Source: Botryotinia globosa (taxonomy: Eukaryota; Ascomycota; Leotiomycetes; Helotiales; Sclerotiniaceae). Taken from it: a stretch of 64,000 nt of DNA. The notes beneath the pieces are model-generated. The model made no database searches. It was not told the DNA's origin and saw only the letters and a list, made by a program, of their open reading frames with translations. Location of the stretch: positions 2,604,001 through 2,668,000 of the forward strand of contig RCSZ01000001.1 of the NCBI GenBank assembly GCA_014898425.1, read 5' to 3'. A program made the position numbers and the translations under genes. Shown here piece after piece: positions 47,566 to 58,884 of the stretch; position 1 is the first letter of the stretch; every line of letters starts with the position of its first letter.

Positions 47566-49645
47566 GTGGGACTGGGTTTGTTTTCTGACAATCTGATAAT
47601 TGGGAGTTCGTGAAGGTTTCATTTCTCATTGATTGCTACAAATTTTTGGCTTGGCTCGAAGGATAGGAGAAAAATATGGCGTATGAGTAGGTTCTCCTAC
47701 ATGGTCTGGTCTAATTTTCGTATTACAGGGAAATATGGGAAATCTCAAAATTCAGCCCAGGGATATATTATTAAAATGCAATCAACTCTTCATTGAAACA
47801 GCTTTCATCGTTGTATAACCTTAATTGCTGAACTTCTCGCATATTCATCAACCCACATGACTATCTGTACTTTTAATGCTTCCGAAAGGTCTTCCGTCGT
47901 AGTGTCAACTATTAGATTCAACGTTGCCCGTAAAATATTTGACCCCAACAATGAAACTAACAGTCAACCCCAACGGATACCCCAACCACCATTTACATGA
48001 GCACAAGTCGCAGTGATAAAAGTAGCATGGTCGGAGGGAAGAAGGACGGCTGTGTATAGTATGTTAACTGCGAGACCGAGACGATCTTTGGGGCAGAGGC
48101 GAACTAAAATGGAAGCGAACGTCGTCACTCGGATCTTCTAGAGAGATTGTTCGTAACAACATGTACACCATACGAAACATAACCTGTCCTCTTACATACC
48201 ATGGCTTGACGCTGATCACGTCGAGACATGAGACCTACGAGCCTGTATTCGATTATCATTCCTAAGCTTCAAGAGTTGATATGAAGTTCCAAGAGCATCT
48301 GCAACGTTCAATGTTACTTGCTTGATAACATGTCTTGCGACCACCTAAGCCGATGTTGGATCGCTATCTAATGGCTTGGATATCATTCTTGCACAGAAGT
48401 CTGTGATAGAGTCGATTATCGTCAGAGATGCATGAGTTCATGTACTCCTCTAGATCTTTTTGGGCCCAAGTGGTCTTACTTTTGCAATATCACCACCGCT
48501 CAGCTGCTGAGTTATTGTTCTTGCGTTACCGCAGCCGACAATACTGGCTCATCTAACAAGACATTACAAATAACCTGGCCCACTCGGATCTTGTAGCCAT
48601 TGATACTGTACTTTCCACGAACATGATCATGAATTCTAATAGTGCCGTTGCCCCCCGTTTGGTTGAGAAACTTGAATCCAATGGCGAACGACTACCGTTC
48701 GGAATTGTAGAGATGCTAAAAATATAGTAATGTTTAGGAATAAAACAATGTTTCGTTCCGATCAATGGAGGAATGCTTGGCAGTGATAGTCAACACAATA
48801 CATCTAATATAGGAAAGGCCTTGATTACCGGCCAAGGCAGATTTGTACAGAAAAGCATAGAAACTAATACTAGGAATTGCTCGAGTAGAAAGGAGAGTTC
48901 AAAGTATATGATTGCGCCATGTAGTGTAGGAATGATGATCAACCAGGATGATAATTAGCAGGATACTGAAGAAGTACAATCACAGTGCCCCGCGATTGAC
49001 AGAAAACTTCGAACGCCGAACCCGCACAAACAAATGTATTACAGAGAATTTGAGAAGTAGTACCTTTATTCATACCGTAAACTCCGTAGGTTTTTGATAT
49101 TCGGCTTTTTCTGTCGGCCTCGAGAGGGTGCACCTACGACCAGACCAATGAAAGGATGACGAAATAGTCGAGGTCCGCTTATTGTTCTTCACCAACAGTC
49201 GTCCGAACGAGGTGACTGCCCCAGATGGCAGCCATTGTCTGAACGAGTTCAGCTCCTTCTACGTCAAATTCCCCTACGATTCAACGAATCATGGCTTCGC
49301 AAGCAAGTCCCTGCGTCTGAATCCACATCAGCCTTTTAGCAAGCCAAGCCGGGACTATGGGGGGTTATTCTACGAAAATCACCGAATCATATCAATGATT
49401 CTATGCCAGTATTTGCACTGGACAGTCTGATGGTGTTATGTTCAGTATTATGATTGACCATACGAGCGACTTGTCCGCGCCTCAGCGGCGAGTGCAAATG
49501 GGGTTGTATGGTGTCCGAAGTTCAAATATATAACTTAGTAGTATAACGTACCAGATGAACATCAGATTGTTCTTCAATTGACTTCTTCACCATCATAATC
49601 GACTTCAGTTCTATGCAAAGAGTTCATTCACCACATCTGTGGAGA
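47566..49645. other. Intergenic stretch, no gene supported
   Basis: About 2 kb without a convincing gene. The left end is the 3' UTR of the coiled-coil protein gene; the right end borders the heptamer array. Short frames have no domain. Confidence 0.5.
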
Positions 49646-49778
49646 TCTTTCGTCTTTCGTCTTTCGTCTTTCGTCTTTCGTCTTTCGTCTTTCGTCTTTC
49701 GTCTTTCGTCTTTCGTCTTTCGTCTTTCGTCTTTCGTCTTTCGTCTTTCGTCTTTCGTCTTTCGTCTTTCGTCTTTCG
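49646..49778. repeat. TCTTTCG heptamer array, 19 perfect copies
   Basis: A 133-bp head-to-tail array of TCTTTCG, with no interruption visible, ends about 45 bp before the first ATG of the RTA1-like gene. Because 7 is not a multiple of 3, each strand reads as a repeated heptapeptide in every frame (KTKDERR-like on the minus strand). Those frames are artefacts of the repeat. Confidence 0.95.
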
Positions 49779-49821
49779 TACATAATACTCACAACAGACT
49801 TCCTTATATAAGTCTTCAAAA

Positions 49822-50926
49822 ATGAACGGAACTTGTGCTGGTGAGCTCCAAACATCCCTTCCCTCCATCTGCAAGTCCTGATATACTTGGCCCTTTATAC
49901 CCCTAACACAAAATGGAGCTTCTGTCCCAACATCAGTGCCGCCTACTTTTTTGCCGTACTATTCGCTCTCACCACTGTAGCTCACTTGACCCAAGCTATC
50001 CTCCATAGAAAGGCATACTATTGGGTCATTGTAGCATCAGCTCTAGCACAGACTCTCACGTATATATTCAGAGTTGCAATTATAAAAAGTCCTGCTAGTT
50101 TTGGAGATTATGCAGCTTGGTTTATTCTAATTCTGGTGAGTGACTCCCTTAATCAACATTGATCAACAAGACTAACCTAGGTGTCTAGATTGCACCGCTT
50201 TTCACAAATGCCTTCACGTATATGGTCATGGGAAGGATGATCTGGAACTATGTCACAGATGCTACGGTATGAAAAGTAAAGGCATGGAGATTTGGACTTT
50301 ACTTGGTGATTCTAGTTATTATGTATGTCTAGTCAAATCTCTAAAATTTCAATCCAGCGCTAACATAGAACTCGGAGCACTTATTATTCAGGTTTACGGA
50401 GCTGCAGCTGCGTCCGGTGACACCGCAACCCCCAGCCAAATCTTAGATGGTGTGTGATTTCCGTAGATTCCGTTTGCTTGAGCTAGCTAACATTGCTCTA
50501 GGCCTTCATGTCTACATGATTGGTGTTGGAATACAGCAATTCTTCATCTTCGTCTTCCTCTTCTTCGCCTTCAAGTTCCATCAGACACTTCGTGGCCAAT
50601 CCCGTCGAAAGACCTATACTCCACGACAAGCATGGTCCTTGCTCTACGCCTTATATGCAGTCATATTACTGATAACTGTAGGGCACACCCCTCTTCCCCA
50701 GCTTATCGAATACCTTTTCTAACCCACCTCATAGATCAGAATCATTTTCCGTCTCGTTGAATACTCCCAAGGCCTTAAAAGTAGCATTCCCAATCACGAA
50801 GCGTTCCAGTACTCTCTCGACTCTGTTCCAATGCTTTTTGCTCTCGTTATTCTTAACATCTTTCACCCTGGCCGCATCATGGCGAAAATATCAAATGACA
50901 TCCCGGAACCCCTTTCCCGAGCATAA
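49822..50926 (+). pseudogene. RTA1-like membrane protein gene with in-frame stop
   Basis: Pieces of an RTA1-family multispan protein (lipid-translocating exporter type) occur in order. Exon 1 (49822-49874, MNGTCAGELQTSLPSIC) joins FCPNISAAYFFAVLF after a 44-bp intron (49875-49918, branch CCCTAAC, weak donor GTCCTG). Helices continue as HRKAYYWVIVASALAQTLTY and, after another intron, FTNAFTYMVMGRMIWNYV. Then TDATV is followed by TGA (50270-50272) and the frame goes on as KVKAWRFGLYLVIL, family-like sequence. Downstream exons give ALIIQVYGAAAASGD, GLHVYMIGVGIQQFFIFVFL, IRIIFRLVEYSQGLKS and LNIFHPGRIM, ending at 50926. Between VIL and ALIIQ, only a 35-bp intron keeps frame. The stop and odd intron suggest decay, but an unrecognised splice or local sequence error could also explain it. 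Confidence 0.6.
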
Positions 50927-51590
50927 AAGTTGTCTGCCCTTCAGCAGGATAGAATATCGGGAGATTGAAAATGTACACTCTGTTCAATACTCGTTATCAA
51001 ATCAAAGAATCGTTATCTTGAACCAAAAGTGAGAGTAATATATTCATAAACTTGTAATGTATGAAAGACATCATGTCACTCTGATTTCGATGTGAATTGA
51101 CATCATTATTAGATATCCAAATGTATTAATGAGTGTTTTCGGGTAACCTTAACCTTATCTTTGTGCTCAATTAAGGGGTGTATTTATGTATTTATGTCCT
51201 AGCTATACGTAACACCAGTTTTAGCAAATACGGATTCTTAAATAAATCTATCTGTGATAATCAACTTTGTTACAGATTCTCTGCTGGTTGCATAAAGATG
51301 GGATATTGCTCGAGTTCAATACCATCTATGCGATTCTACTTCCAATTGCTCTTCGCATGGCCACTCCCTCCGCCAAAAGGCATCACGGGGATTCGGCGGA
51401 TGCTTTCCGTCCTTAACCACCACCAGGTGAATCTTAAAGGGCGCAGACCCACTCACAGCCTCAAGTCACCTCCTGTGAACTTTATTTCTTCCCTAAATTT
51501 ACGACGTAAAGTTCGACAACATGTTGAATCGTGTTTCTCCTGACCTTGTGTTCACAATTCTTCGAAAAACATCACGATAGTTAAATCATC
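50927..51590. other. Intergenic stretch before the second Zn-cluster gene
   Basis: Contains the 3' end of the RTA1-like gene and the promoter of the transcription-factor gene starting at 51591. No other gene seen. Confidence 0.5.
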
Positions 51591-53429
51591 ATGCCCAGAG
51601 TTGCTCCTGGCCAAAGAAAACGGGCCTATAGACCGAAGACCAAGACGGGGTGTGCGACTTGTAAGTATGTATCTTCAATGCTACTTGGTGTGTCATGTAT
51701 CTAATTATTGTGTAGATGTAAGAAACAATGATTCTCCCGCATCTCAATGTAGATAGAATATGGATATAACTGAAATTGCTACAGTCCGGAGAGTGAAATG
51801 TGACGAAGGACGGCCATCATGTCAACGATGTGTATCCACCGGTCGAAAATGTGATGGCTATGCTGAAGAGTCCAGTGACTCTCCTGCAAGCTCCAATTCC
51901 GATTACAACGATTACGAAACAAGTACTGCACTTGTACGATCACCCTCGTCTTCAGTAATTCTCACGTCTGATCGAGAGCGGGAGGCTTTTCACTTCTTTG
52001 TTAATATGACGGCTCCCATGATGGGCGGTTTTGGTAAGGAAAGCTGTTGGTCAGAAATGATTCCTCAAGCTGCACATCACGAGCCTTCCATTCGTCATGC
52101 GGTTATTGCATTGGGTGCTCTGCATCACAGCAAAGAAAGGAGTTCTTGTTCTACTTCCTCAAATAAGCTGTTTTCTTCTGCCGAAGAACAATTCCCCCTT
52201 TTAGAGTACAATCGAGCCATTAAATGCTTGGTGGGACCATTTGCAAAGAAGGAGCGACAGACTATGGATGTGTGTCTAATCAATTGCGTTTTATTTTCTG
52301 CTTTTGAGGTCAGTGCTTTTCTATTGGATGCCGGAGTATCGATGTTGATTTGCATGAATCATAGATGATGCAAGGTAATTATGGCCATGGAGCAGCACAT
52401 CAGGAAAGTGGTAGTAAGATACTTTGCGAGATCACGTATGATGAAAATTCTCAGAGATACTATCATGATTCACTCAAGACTTCCAGCTACCCATACTTGC
52501 CGATGTCACTTCTTGAAGAATTATATCTGCGCTCGGATTTTGTTCTTACACAAGTAAGTTTGCCACGCTCCCTTGCGGTTGATACAAAGGTCGGACATTA
52601 ATAAATTATCTTAAAGATGATCGACAGTTTCGACCAATCCCTCTACAACAAGTTCAAAAGCTCTCACTTCACAACACACCCTCCAGCGATGTTTACTTCC
52701 CTTTCCCAGGCTCGCAACTCGCTCCACTTCTTCTGGTCTCGTTTCCGGATCGATCTCTATAAACTCAACTGCCAACCGGACTCCCCGGAACTCAACCAGC
52801 GTTTCCATGATTGGCAAATGGAAACCATTCAATTCGCATACAAGTGGCTGTTCGCCTTCCAGGCTTACATTCTCAAATATAGTGATACTTTTTCCGAAGC
52901 TGATAAAATAGGCGCTGCAATTTTACAAATACAAAGCCATTGCGGACATATGAATGCGCATGTGCCGCGCGGCGTCAAAGATAACCAAATGTTATGGGAC
53001 CCGTTTTTATCCGTTTTTGAGAAAATTACCGTGTTATCAGAAGAGGTCATTTCCAATCCTGCATTCACCACGTCCGTTTTCCAAATAGATATGGGTATCA
53101 TCGGACCTCTCTATCAAGTCGTGAGCGTATGTCGGCACCCGATCGTAAGGAGGAAAGCCATTGCCTTATTGGAACGCGTACCCAGTCTTCAAGAAGGAAT
53201 CTGGAATGCTGGTATGACGGCAAGAGTTGGGAGGAGGGTGATAGAACTTGAGGAGTATGGGATAGAAGATGTGAGGGAAGCAGCCGATATTCCAGAGGGA
53301 GCGAGAATTAGTGATGTGGAACCTCAATTCGAGAAAGATGGAAGACGAATGACACTGACGTACAAAAGAAGCGACAGTGCAGGGGGGCCTTTAGTTAGGA
53401 ACAAAATCACGGAAATTTTTGAATGGTAG
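51591..53429 (+). CDS. Zn2Cys6-type transcription factor with an incomplete zinc cluster, about 531 aa
   Basis: Exons 51591-51660, 51785-52308, 52365-52553 and 52617-53429 join in frame with GT-AG introns. The start MPRVAPGQRKRAYRPKTKTG is typical of a class with basic residues before the zinc cluster. The following text should be CxxCx6Cx6CxxCx6C. Exon 2 supplies RRVKCDEGRPSCQRCVSTGRKC, but the canonical join yields CATFRRVKC: the second Cys codon (TGT, 51659-51661) is cut by the donor and two residues are lost. The rest is the usual middle domain of fungal regulators: EREAFHFFVNMTAPMMGGF, RHAVIALGALHHS, NCVLFSAFEMMQGNY, and a C-terminal half with WQMETIQFAYKWLFAFQAY. DNA binding may be lost, or an unusual splice restores it. 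Target unknown. Confidence 0.75.
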
Positions 53430-53840
53430 AAAGATCTAAACAGAGACGTAGTCATTGGCGAGCTGAAGTAAATATTTGCCCCTCGAAAATGCAAACCAAA
53501 ATATAATTTCGCCCCAACATATTGTAGATTGGAACATCTGTTCATATTTGACCGTCTTTCTCATGCAGTATCTACATAACCTCTCATGTTCACGCAAGAA
53601 ATGCTGACCAGGATACCCACATAATCTTTCCCACCCCAAAACGCCATGCTATGTATTTAATACAAAAGAGGGAAGAGTTTGCACATCCATTTATCCGCGG
53701 GTAAGATTCATTCAGGGTTCGTTCGACGTCGTCCATCAGTTCAAGCTTATGTCGGGATATTATCGTTCCTCGACCGTCTTGCCTTCCCTAGAATTTATCC
53801 ATCCTACACACCCATCAGCCCCGCACCTCAATAGCATTTA
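53430..53840. other. Intergenic between convergent genes
   Basis: Holds the 3' UTRs of the Zn-cluster gene and of PAM16. No further feature visible. Confidence 0.5.
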
Positions 53841-54378
53841 TCACCGGTCCTTAAAAACCTTCGGTTTCCACCCTTTCTCCAACTCGGCCTCCCTCTCCAA
53901 TGCTTCCGCCTTCACCCTCACTTCGCCCTCTAACCTCTCTCTCGCTCTCAGCACTTTACTCTGGAGGTAAAAACTTCCTCCCTTCTTCGGATCGTTCGTG
54001 TCGAACAATTTCTTGAACCGCGACATTACATCTTCCATATCCATTTTGCCTTCTTTTGGTGGTTTAACATTGAGAATTTTGCAGGCCTCATCTAATGTGA
54101 GACCATTGGAGGAGAAACTTGGACCACCCGAAGCAGAACCATTTTGTTGCGCTTTTTGGTATGCTGAGGAGGCTTTCGCTTGTTTCCAGGATTCGGTGAG
54201 GGCGCGCCCGAGAACTCGTGAGCCGGTTATGACGACTTGGGTTATGATGCGATGGGCCTTTCATTGAGTCAGTTATAGGATGGTCCCATTTGGAGTGAAG
54301 GAGTGGCATAGTTGTAGGAATTGCACTTTGAAGATGTATGTGGAGCTTGTGAGGCAAGACTTGCTATGTACATACCAT
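53841..54378 (-). CDS. PAM16: Mitochondrial import motor subunit Pam16/Tim16, 139 aa
   Basis: The coding part of exon 1 is only the ATG (54376-54378), followed at once by GTATGT. A 118-bp intron (54258-54375) leads to exon 2 (53841-54257), reading AHRIITQVVITGSRVLGRAL, then ESWKQAKASSAYQKAQ. The J-like domain follows: LTLDEACKILNVKPPKEGKM, MSRFKKLFDTNDPKKGGSFY and LQSKVLRARERLEGEVR. The region that would carry HPD in a J-protein lacks it, as expected for Pam16, which binds and restrains Pam18 in the TIM23-associated motor that pulls preproteins into the matrix. Length is normal. It is divergent from YIP1 across 381 bp. Confidence 0.93.
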
Positions 54379-54759
54379 GATGATGGAACTGCGACAGTCA
54401 ACAACAGATCCCAGACAATCGAAAAATGAATTATGGTGTGGAGAAGCAACTCACTGTTCACCAGAAGTCGAGAGATAATGTGAATCTCTAGACTTTTTCC
54501 CGGAATAAACTTCCGCCATCGGCCGAATTGGCAGGGATTCAAAGGAATCTATTGATGCCTAATGAGGCTAGTGACCGTCATCAGTCCTCCAGCTAGCTGG
54601 TACCCCCAAAAAAGACACCTTAAGATACCTGCGCTGCAAATAACCAAAACAACCACAAATGCTTCTCCTATTCCACAACGGCTCCCCAACTCTGTAAATC
54701 CTATATCGACCAATCTGCAATCCAAATTTAGAGCTTCTTATCTTTCCATCTTTTAAAAG
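54379..54759. promoter_or_regulatory. Shared divergent promoter region of PAM16 and YIP1
   Basis: The 381 bp between the two starts must hold both promoters and 5' UTRs. No clear TATA box is visible, fitting housekeeping genes. No coding frame is supported. Confidence 0.5.
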
Positions 54760-55731
54760 ATGTCGCAATTTTATTCCTCCCCTCCTTCCAATAACCCTTA
54801 CGGCGCATCCAACACCGCAGCTCAAAACCTCCAATTCTACCCCTCAACATACGCTCCCGGCCCCGTCTCCGGTCACGCAACACCACAGGCAGCATATGGA
54901 TATGGAGTTCCTCCCGCCGCGCAAGCATATACTGGCGCTGGAGGCGGCGGATTTGGATTCCCAGGAAATGTACCATCGGGGGTTAGTGGGCGGATGGGAG
55001 AGAGTGGTGGATTGAGAACGGGCTGGTTGGCTGCTTTTGGAACCGAGGGTTATGATGGTGAACCGCCATTATTGGAAGAATTGGGAGTGAATTTCGGTCA
55101 TATTAGGAGTAAGGTATGATTATTTCTCCTGATACTATTCGCTTCTATGGAATGCGCAGATACTGATTTGAAAACATAGACATTAGCAGTACTGAATCCC
55201 CTTGCGCATATCGATCAACACATAATGGACGATTCCGATCTCGCGGGACCCATTCTCTTTTTCCTATTATTTGGAACCTTTCTCCTCTTTTCCGGAAAAG
55301 TACATTTCGGATACATATACGGGCTGGCGCTCCTTGGATCCTCCTCTCTTCACCTAATCCTCTCGCTCATGTCACCACCTCTCAACACCGATCCTAATTC
55401 TCAGCAACCCGTCGGTCCTTCACATCTCTCTTCTACCCTCACATTTCCACGAAGTGCCAGTGTGCTGGGTTATTGTTTATTGCCATTAGTGCTCACGAGT
55501 GTGGTGGGAATCATTATGCCAATGGATGGACTAGTTGGTTATGTGCTAACCACATTGGCGATTGTGTGGTGTACATACAGTAGTAGTGGGATGTTCTGTG
55601 CGGTCGGCAGAATGAAGGGGATGCGAGGACTAGTCGCTTATCCTCTAGCCTTATTCTACGTTGGCTTTGGAATCATGGGTATTTTCTCAAGTAGAGGGGC
55701 TGGAACGTTAGGAAAGGTTGCGGGAGCATAA
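54760..55731 (+). CDS. YIP1: Yip1-family ER-Golgi membrane protein, 301 aa
   Basis: Exon 1 (54760-55113) and exon 2 (55180-55731) join in frame through a 66-bp GT-AG intron. The N-terminal cytosolic part is Pro/Gly/Tyr-rich (YGYGVPPAAQAYTGAGGGGF). The conserved entry motif follows: EPPLLEELGVNFGHIRSK then TLAVLNPL. Next come the DLAGPILFFLLFGTFLLFSG helix, VHFGYIYGLALLGSS, a helix starting LGYCLLPLVLTSVVG, the VWCTYSSSGMFCAVGRMKG loop and a last helix (LFYVGFGIMGIF), giving five membrane segments as in Yip1/YIPF5. Yip1 works with Ypt/Rab GTPases and Yif1 in COPII vesicle formation and ER-Golgi traffic. The match is strong in order, motifs and length. Confidence 0.92.
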
Positions 55732-56220
55732 ATACATAAAAGGAATTGAAAGAAGATTTCTGTATATCCAGAGGCGCGTGGGAGGGGAGTCGCGGTTTAC
55801 AAATGGCACGGGATGAAAGAGCTCAGTGGTAATTTATATGGTGTATGGAAGGGAAGGGAACAGGTGGGTCAGAAGGATGGTATGGAATGGTTTGGGGTTT
55901 GGGATCTGTACAATAGATTCTTCTTTACTTGTACAGCACAACTCAAAGTACTCGTTTGAGGGATAAAAGCATTAGGGGTGGGTAGCCGAAGCGAACAAAT
56001 GAATAGACAAAGAACAAAAATATATTCCTGCAAAATTCAGATCGTGTGCAATCTTCTTTAAAGAATTAATGTTGCAAGAATAAAATGATTACAATTCACA
56101 CACGCGATGGTATAATATCCCTTTAATCCCCCGTGAGAAATCCGAATCCCTCCTCCCAGATGCCTTATCCCAGTTCCACAATTACTCCAAATCCCATTCC
56201 GAAATCCGCCTATCATCCGT
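55732..56220. other. Intergenic between convergent genes
   Basis: 3' UTRs of YIP1 and the Pex30-like gene. Nothing else seen. Confidence 0.5.
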
Positions 56221-57964
56221 CTACTCAAGTCCCATCCTGGCATCATCACTTAGCCCCCAGTCCGTTGCTCTCGGCCTCGTGAAAGGCCTCTCGTCATCTC
56301 CTTCCGATTGTAGACTCACGCTACTTTTCCTACTTCCCCTTTCCAAGTGTTCCTTTTTCAAACTACTTTTCTTGCTGCTAAGCCGTCCACTTTTATTACT
56401 CCGCAAACTAGCATCATCCCGATCCGAGTATTCTGGTGGGGGACTTCTCGATCTAGAACCTGAGAATGATGAAAGTCGTGTATGAGCAGAATTTGAATCT
56501 AGACTTGCGGATGCTTGGGTAGGGGTTGGTGAGGGCGTTATTTCCGTGCTCGAAGTTATTTCAACAAGCTCGGCGTCACGGTACCATTTCCTGCGGCGGG
56601 TATATCTTCCCCAGCCATCTTGGCCTCGGCGACCGTTTTGCCACTGTAGGAGGTCAGCATTATATGTAAAAGACAAGTGAAAACGACATGATTGTAGATA
56701 CCTTATTGTCATAATATATCCACCCTGTTCCCCCGTCACTCTCGGCTTTTGGTTTAGATCCACCTTCATCATATTCGGCAGCTCCTTCTACGCGCCAGCG
56801 ACTACCTTCAACCCACCTCCATCTTGCGCCGCCACCCTCTACATCTGGCAATTCGAAATCTTCTTTTGGGGTAACAGCATTCAGATGTTCATCTGTCCAT
56901 GCAGCCCTCTCATATGCAAACAATGATGTTGTCCATCCTAGTCCAACCCATCTACGCTGATTTTCATATAAAATGAATGTAAACTTCACCCCTGGTGCTT
57001 CTGGTCTTCTCTTTATTGCTGCGTTTGCTGCTAACGATGCATCGGCATATGAGGATGCCGTACGAGGTGGTAGAGGAGGCTTATAATTGGTTCCGTTTGT
57101 GTTTGGTGATAGCTCATCTGTTAAATGTAGACCAGTCAAAGCAGTACATACGCGACGAACGAGAGAGGATCTCCATAGTATGGTTCTTGCTATTCGATTC
57201 GGACGCGAATGCCAAGTCAAGAAAATTGTTCCCGTTACCAAAGCGATACGTTTCGTGGTAATAACCTGCAAAGGAGGCAAAGTAAGGATAATCCACACGG
57301 GTGTGATAAGAAGGATTCGTATTAAAAGTGTTGTAAGTGCTGGGCGAGTTGTAGCAGATGTTGCTGTTCGCTGGGTCGATAGAAAATCCGTCAATTGTAA
57401 AAGAGGATCCAAGAGCACATTGCATCTTGACGTAAAGATCTTCAAGGTTTCCACGATCTCGTCCAAAGTTTTCTGGTGCTTGGTATTTGTAATTTCGGAG
57501 TCGACCTTTTTGTGACCCTTCTTCTGTTTCTCTCCTGTCCAGCTTGTTGACGATAAAGGGGAATAACGTCTCGAGTACATCCCCAGTATTAAACCAATCA
57601 CAACTACCAACGGTCCAGCATATCGCATTACAACATCGCCATATAGTACAAATGCCCAAAAACTAGCGACGAGCAAGAAGCTCTCCCATGGATCTCCACT
57701 CGTCCATGTTATTAACCCTACAAGTTTATTGAGGGGCAATAGAAAAGGATGCGAATATGCCAAAGCTCTTGTAATCTGCGGAGGGGTCGCTAGTAATAAG
57801 GGAGACTTGTGATGCACCAAGATGGTTGATCTCTGTTTGTTCGCGGATGAGGCATGTGATAGAGTAACTGGAGAGAATGCAGCTATTGTTGGAGGGTTCG
57901 GATCAGAAGGAGTTGTTAAGGATCCGCCGTGGTTATCTTTTCTTAAACTTGGAGTACCAGACAT
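56221..57964 (-). CDS. Pex24/Pex30-type membrane protein with dysferlin domain, 561 aa
   Basis: Exon 1 (56702-57964) and exon 2 (56221-56643) join in frame through a 58-bp GT-AG intron, linking GWIYYDNK to WQNGRRGQDGWGRYTRRRKW. I chose ATG 57964 (MSGTPSLRKD), the first ATG in frame. Membrane segments appear in FLLVASFWAFVLYGDVVMRY, GPLVVVIGLILGMYSRRY and LLIRILLITPVWIILTLPPL, forming the reticulon-like part. The split dysferlin domain is DysFN (FILYENQRRWVGLGWT) and DysFC (GWIYYDNKWQ to KWYRDAELVE). The C-terminal tail is Ser/Arg-rich. This is the architecture of yeast Pex28-Pex32 and Pex24 proteins, which shape ER-peroxisome contacts and control peroxisome number and size. Which yeast paralogue corresponds is not clear. 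Confidence 0.88.
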
Positions 57965-58884
57965 TTGATCCAACCAAGGAGTATCCTATTGATCTGGTTA
58001 GATTTGAGGTTCTGAAGATCTCGAAAGACGGATTGTTGGGCGAAGGCTAAAAGCATGGGGCAAGATTTTGGTGACATACGAACGCAGCCATTTATTATTT
58101 ACAACGTCATTTCTCTTAACAGGCTGTACAAGGGGAAGGAAATGTTGGAGAAAGATCAACGGACTCCAGCTGTGTTAGAACTTCCCAAAACGGAAATAAT
58201 GAATTGATATTGATGAATTGTAGTATTTACGACAGAACAATAGAGAGGAGAGATTTAAGAGAAGTAAAGTAGAAATTCATTAGATGAGGGAGGACTTGAC
58301 TTATTATTACAATTGAACAATGGAAGGAATGAAAAGCGCTCTACTCGGCTCAAAATCTGGGGTACAGTACAATCACATGTCACAAGTTCTCAAGTGAATG
58401 AATGAATGAATGAATGAATATCAAGAATATCAAGAATATCAATCAAGATGGATTATCACTCATCAACCTCATGAATGCACGAATGCAGCTCTTTTTCCCG
58501 CTGTACATCACCTGCAGTAGCAGCCAATGAATGAGACTCCAAAATCATTATAGAGAGGTACCTACAATAATAATACCGGTACTGTGCTACTCATCACTGG
58601 ACGAGAAACGGGCACGTGCTGCTACAACGTGACTACCTGACTCGGTGCGACGGACGGATGTCCCTTTCCCCGCACCCACCCGCACCGCCTTCGCATCTAG
58701 TATGGCAGATTGCCGTACAGTTCATTGGCCGGATTGTCCCATGCCAACAATTTAACCGATGCATCTTCAAAAAATCATAATAAGACAATGACGCTCCTGC
58801 CCATCTCATAGGAAACTTTTTCCATCCCACAATTCGATCCTCAACCTCAACCTTAATATTTTATCTGCAAAATATCAATTGAGA
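57965..58884. other. Divergent promoter region, Pex30-like / Trf4-like
   Basis: 920 bp between two divergent starts. It contains a GAAT tetramer run near 58396-58419 followed by ATCAAGAAT repeats. No gene is supported. Confidence 0.5.

Noticed and set aside
49804..49811. TTATATAA as TATA box of the RTA1-like gene
   Set aside because: It lies only 11 bp before the first ATG, too close for a normal transcription start and leader.
49611..49874. Reading frames with KTKDERR or SFVFRL repeats on both strands
   Set aside because: They are produced by the TCTTTCG heptamer array, in which every frame stays open; no flanking exon or domain supports them.
49822..49930. N-terminal frameshift in the RTA1-like gene
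   Set aside because: A 44-bp intron (49875-49918) with a CTAAC branch site restores the frame, so only the later TGA remains as a lesion.
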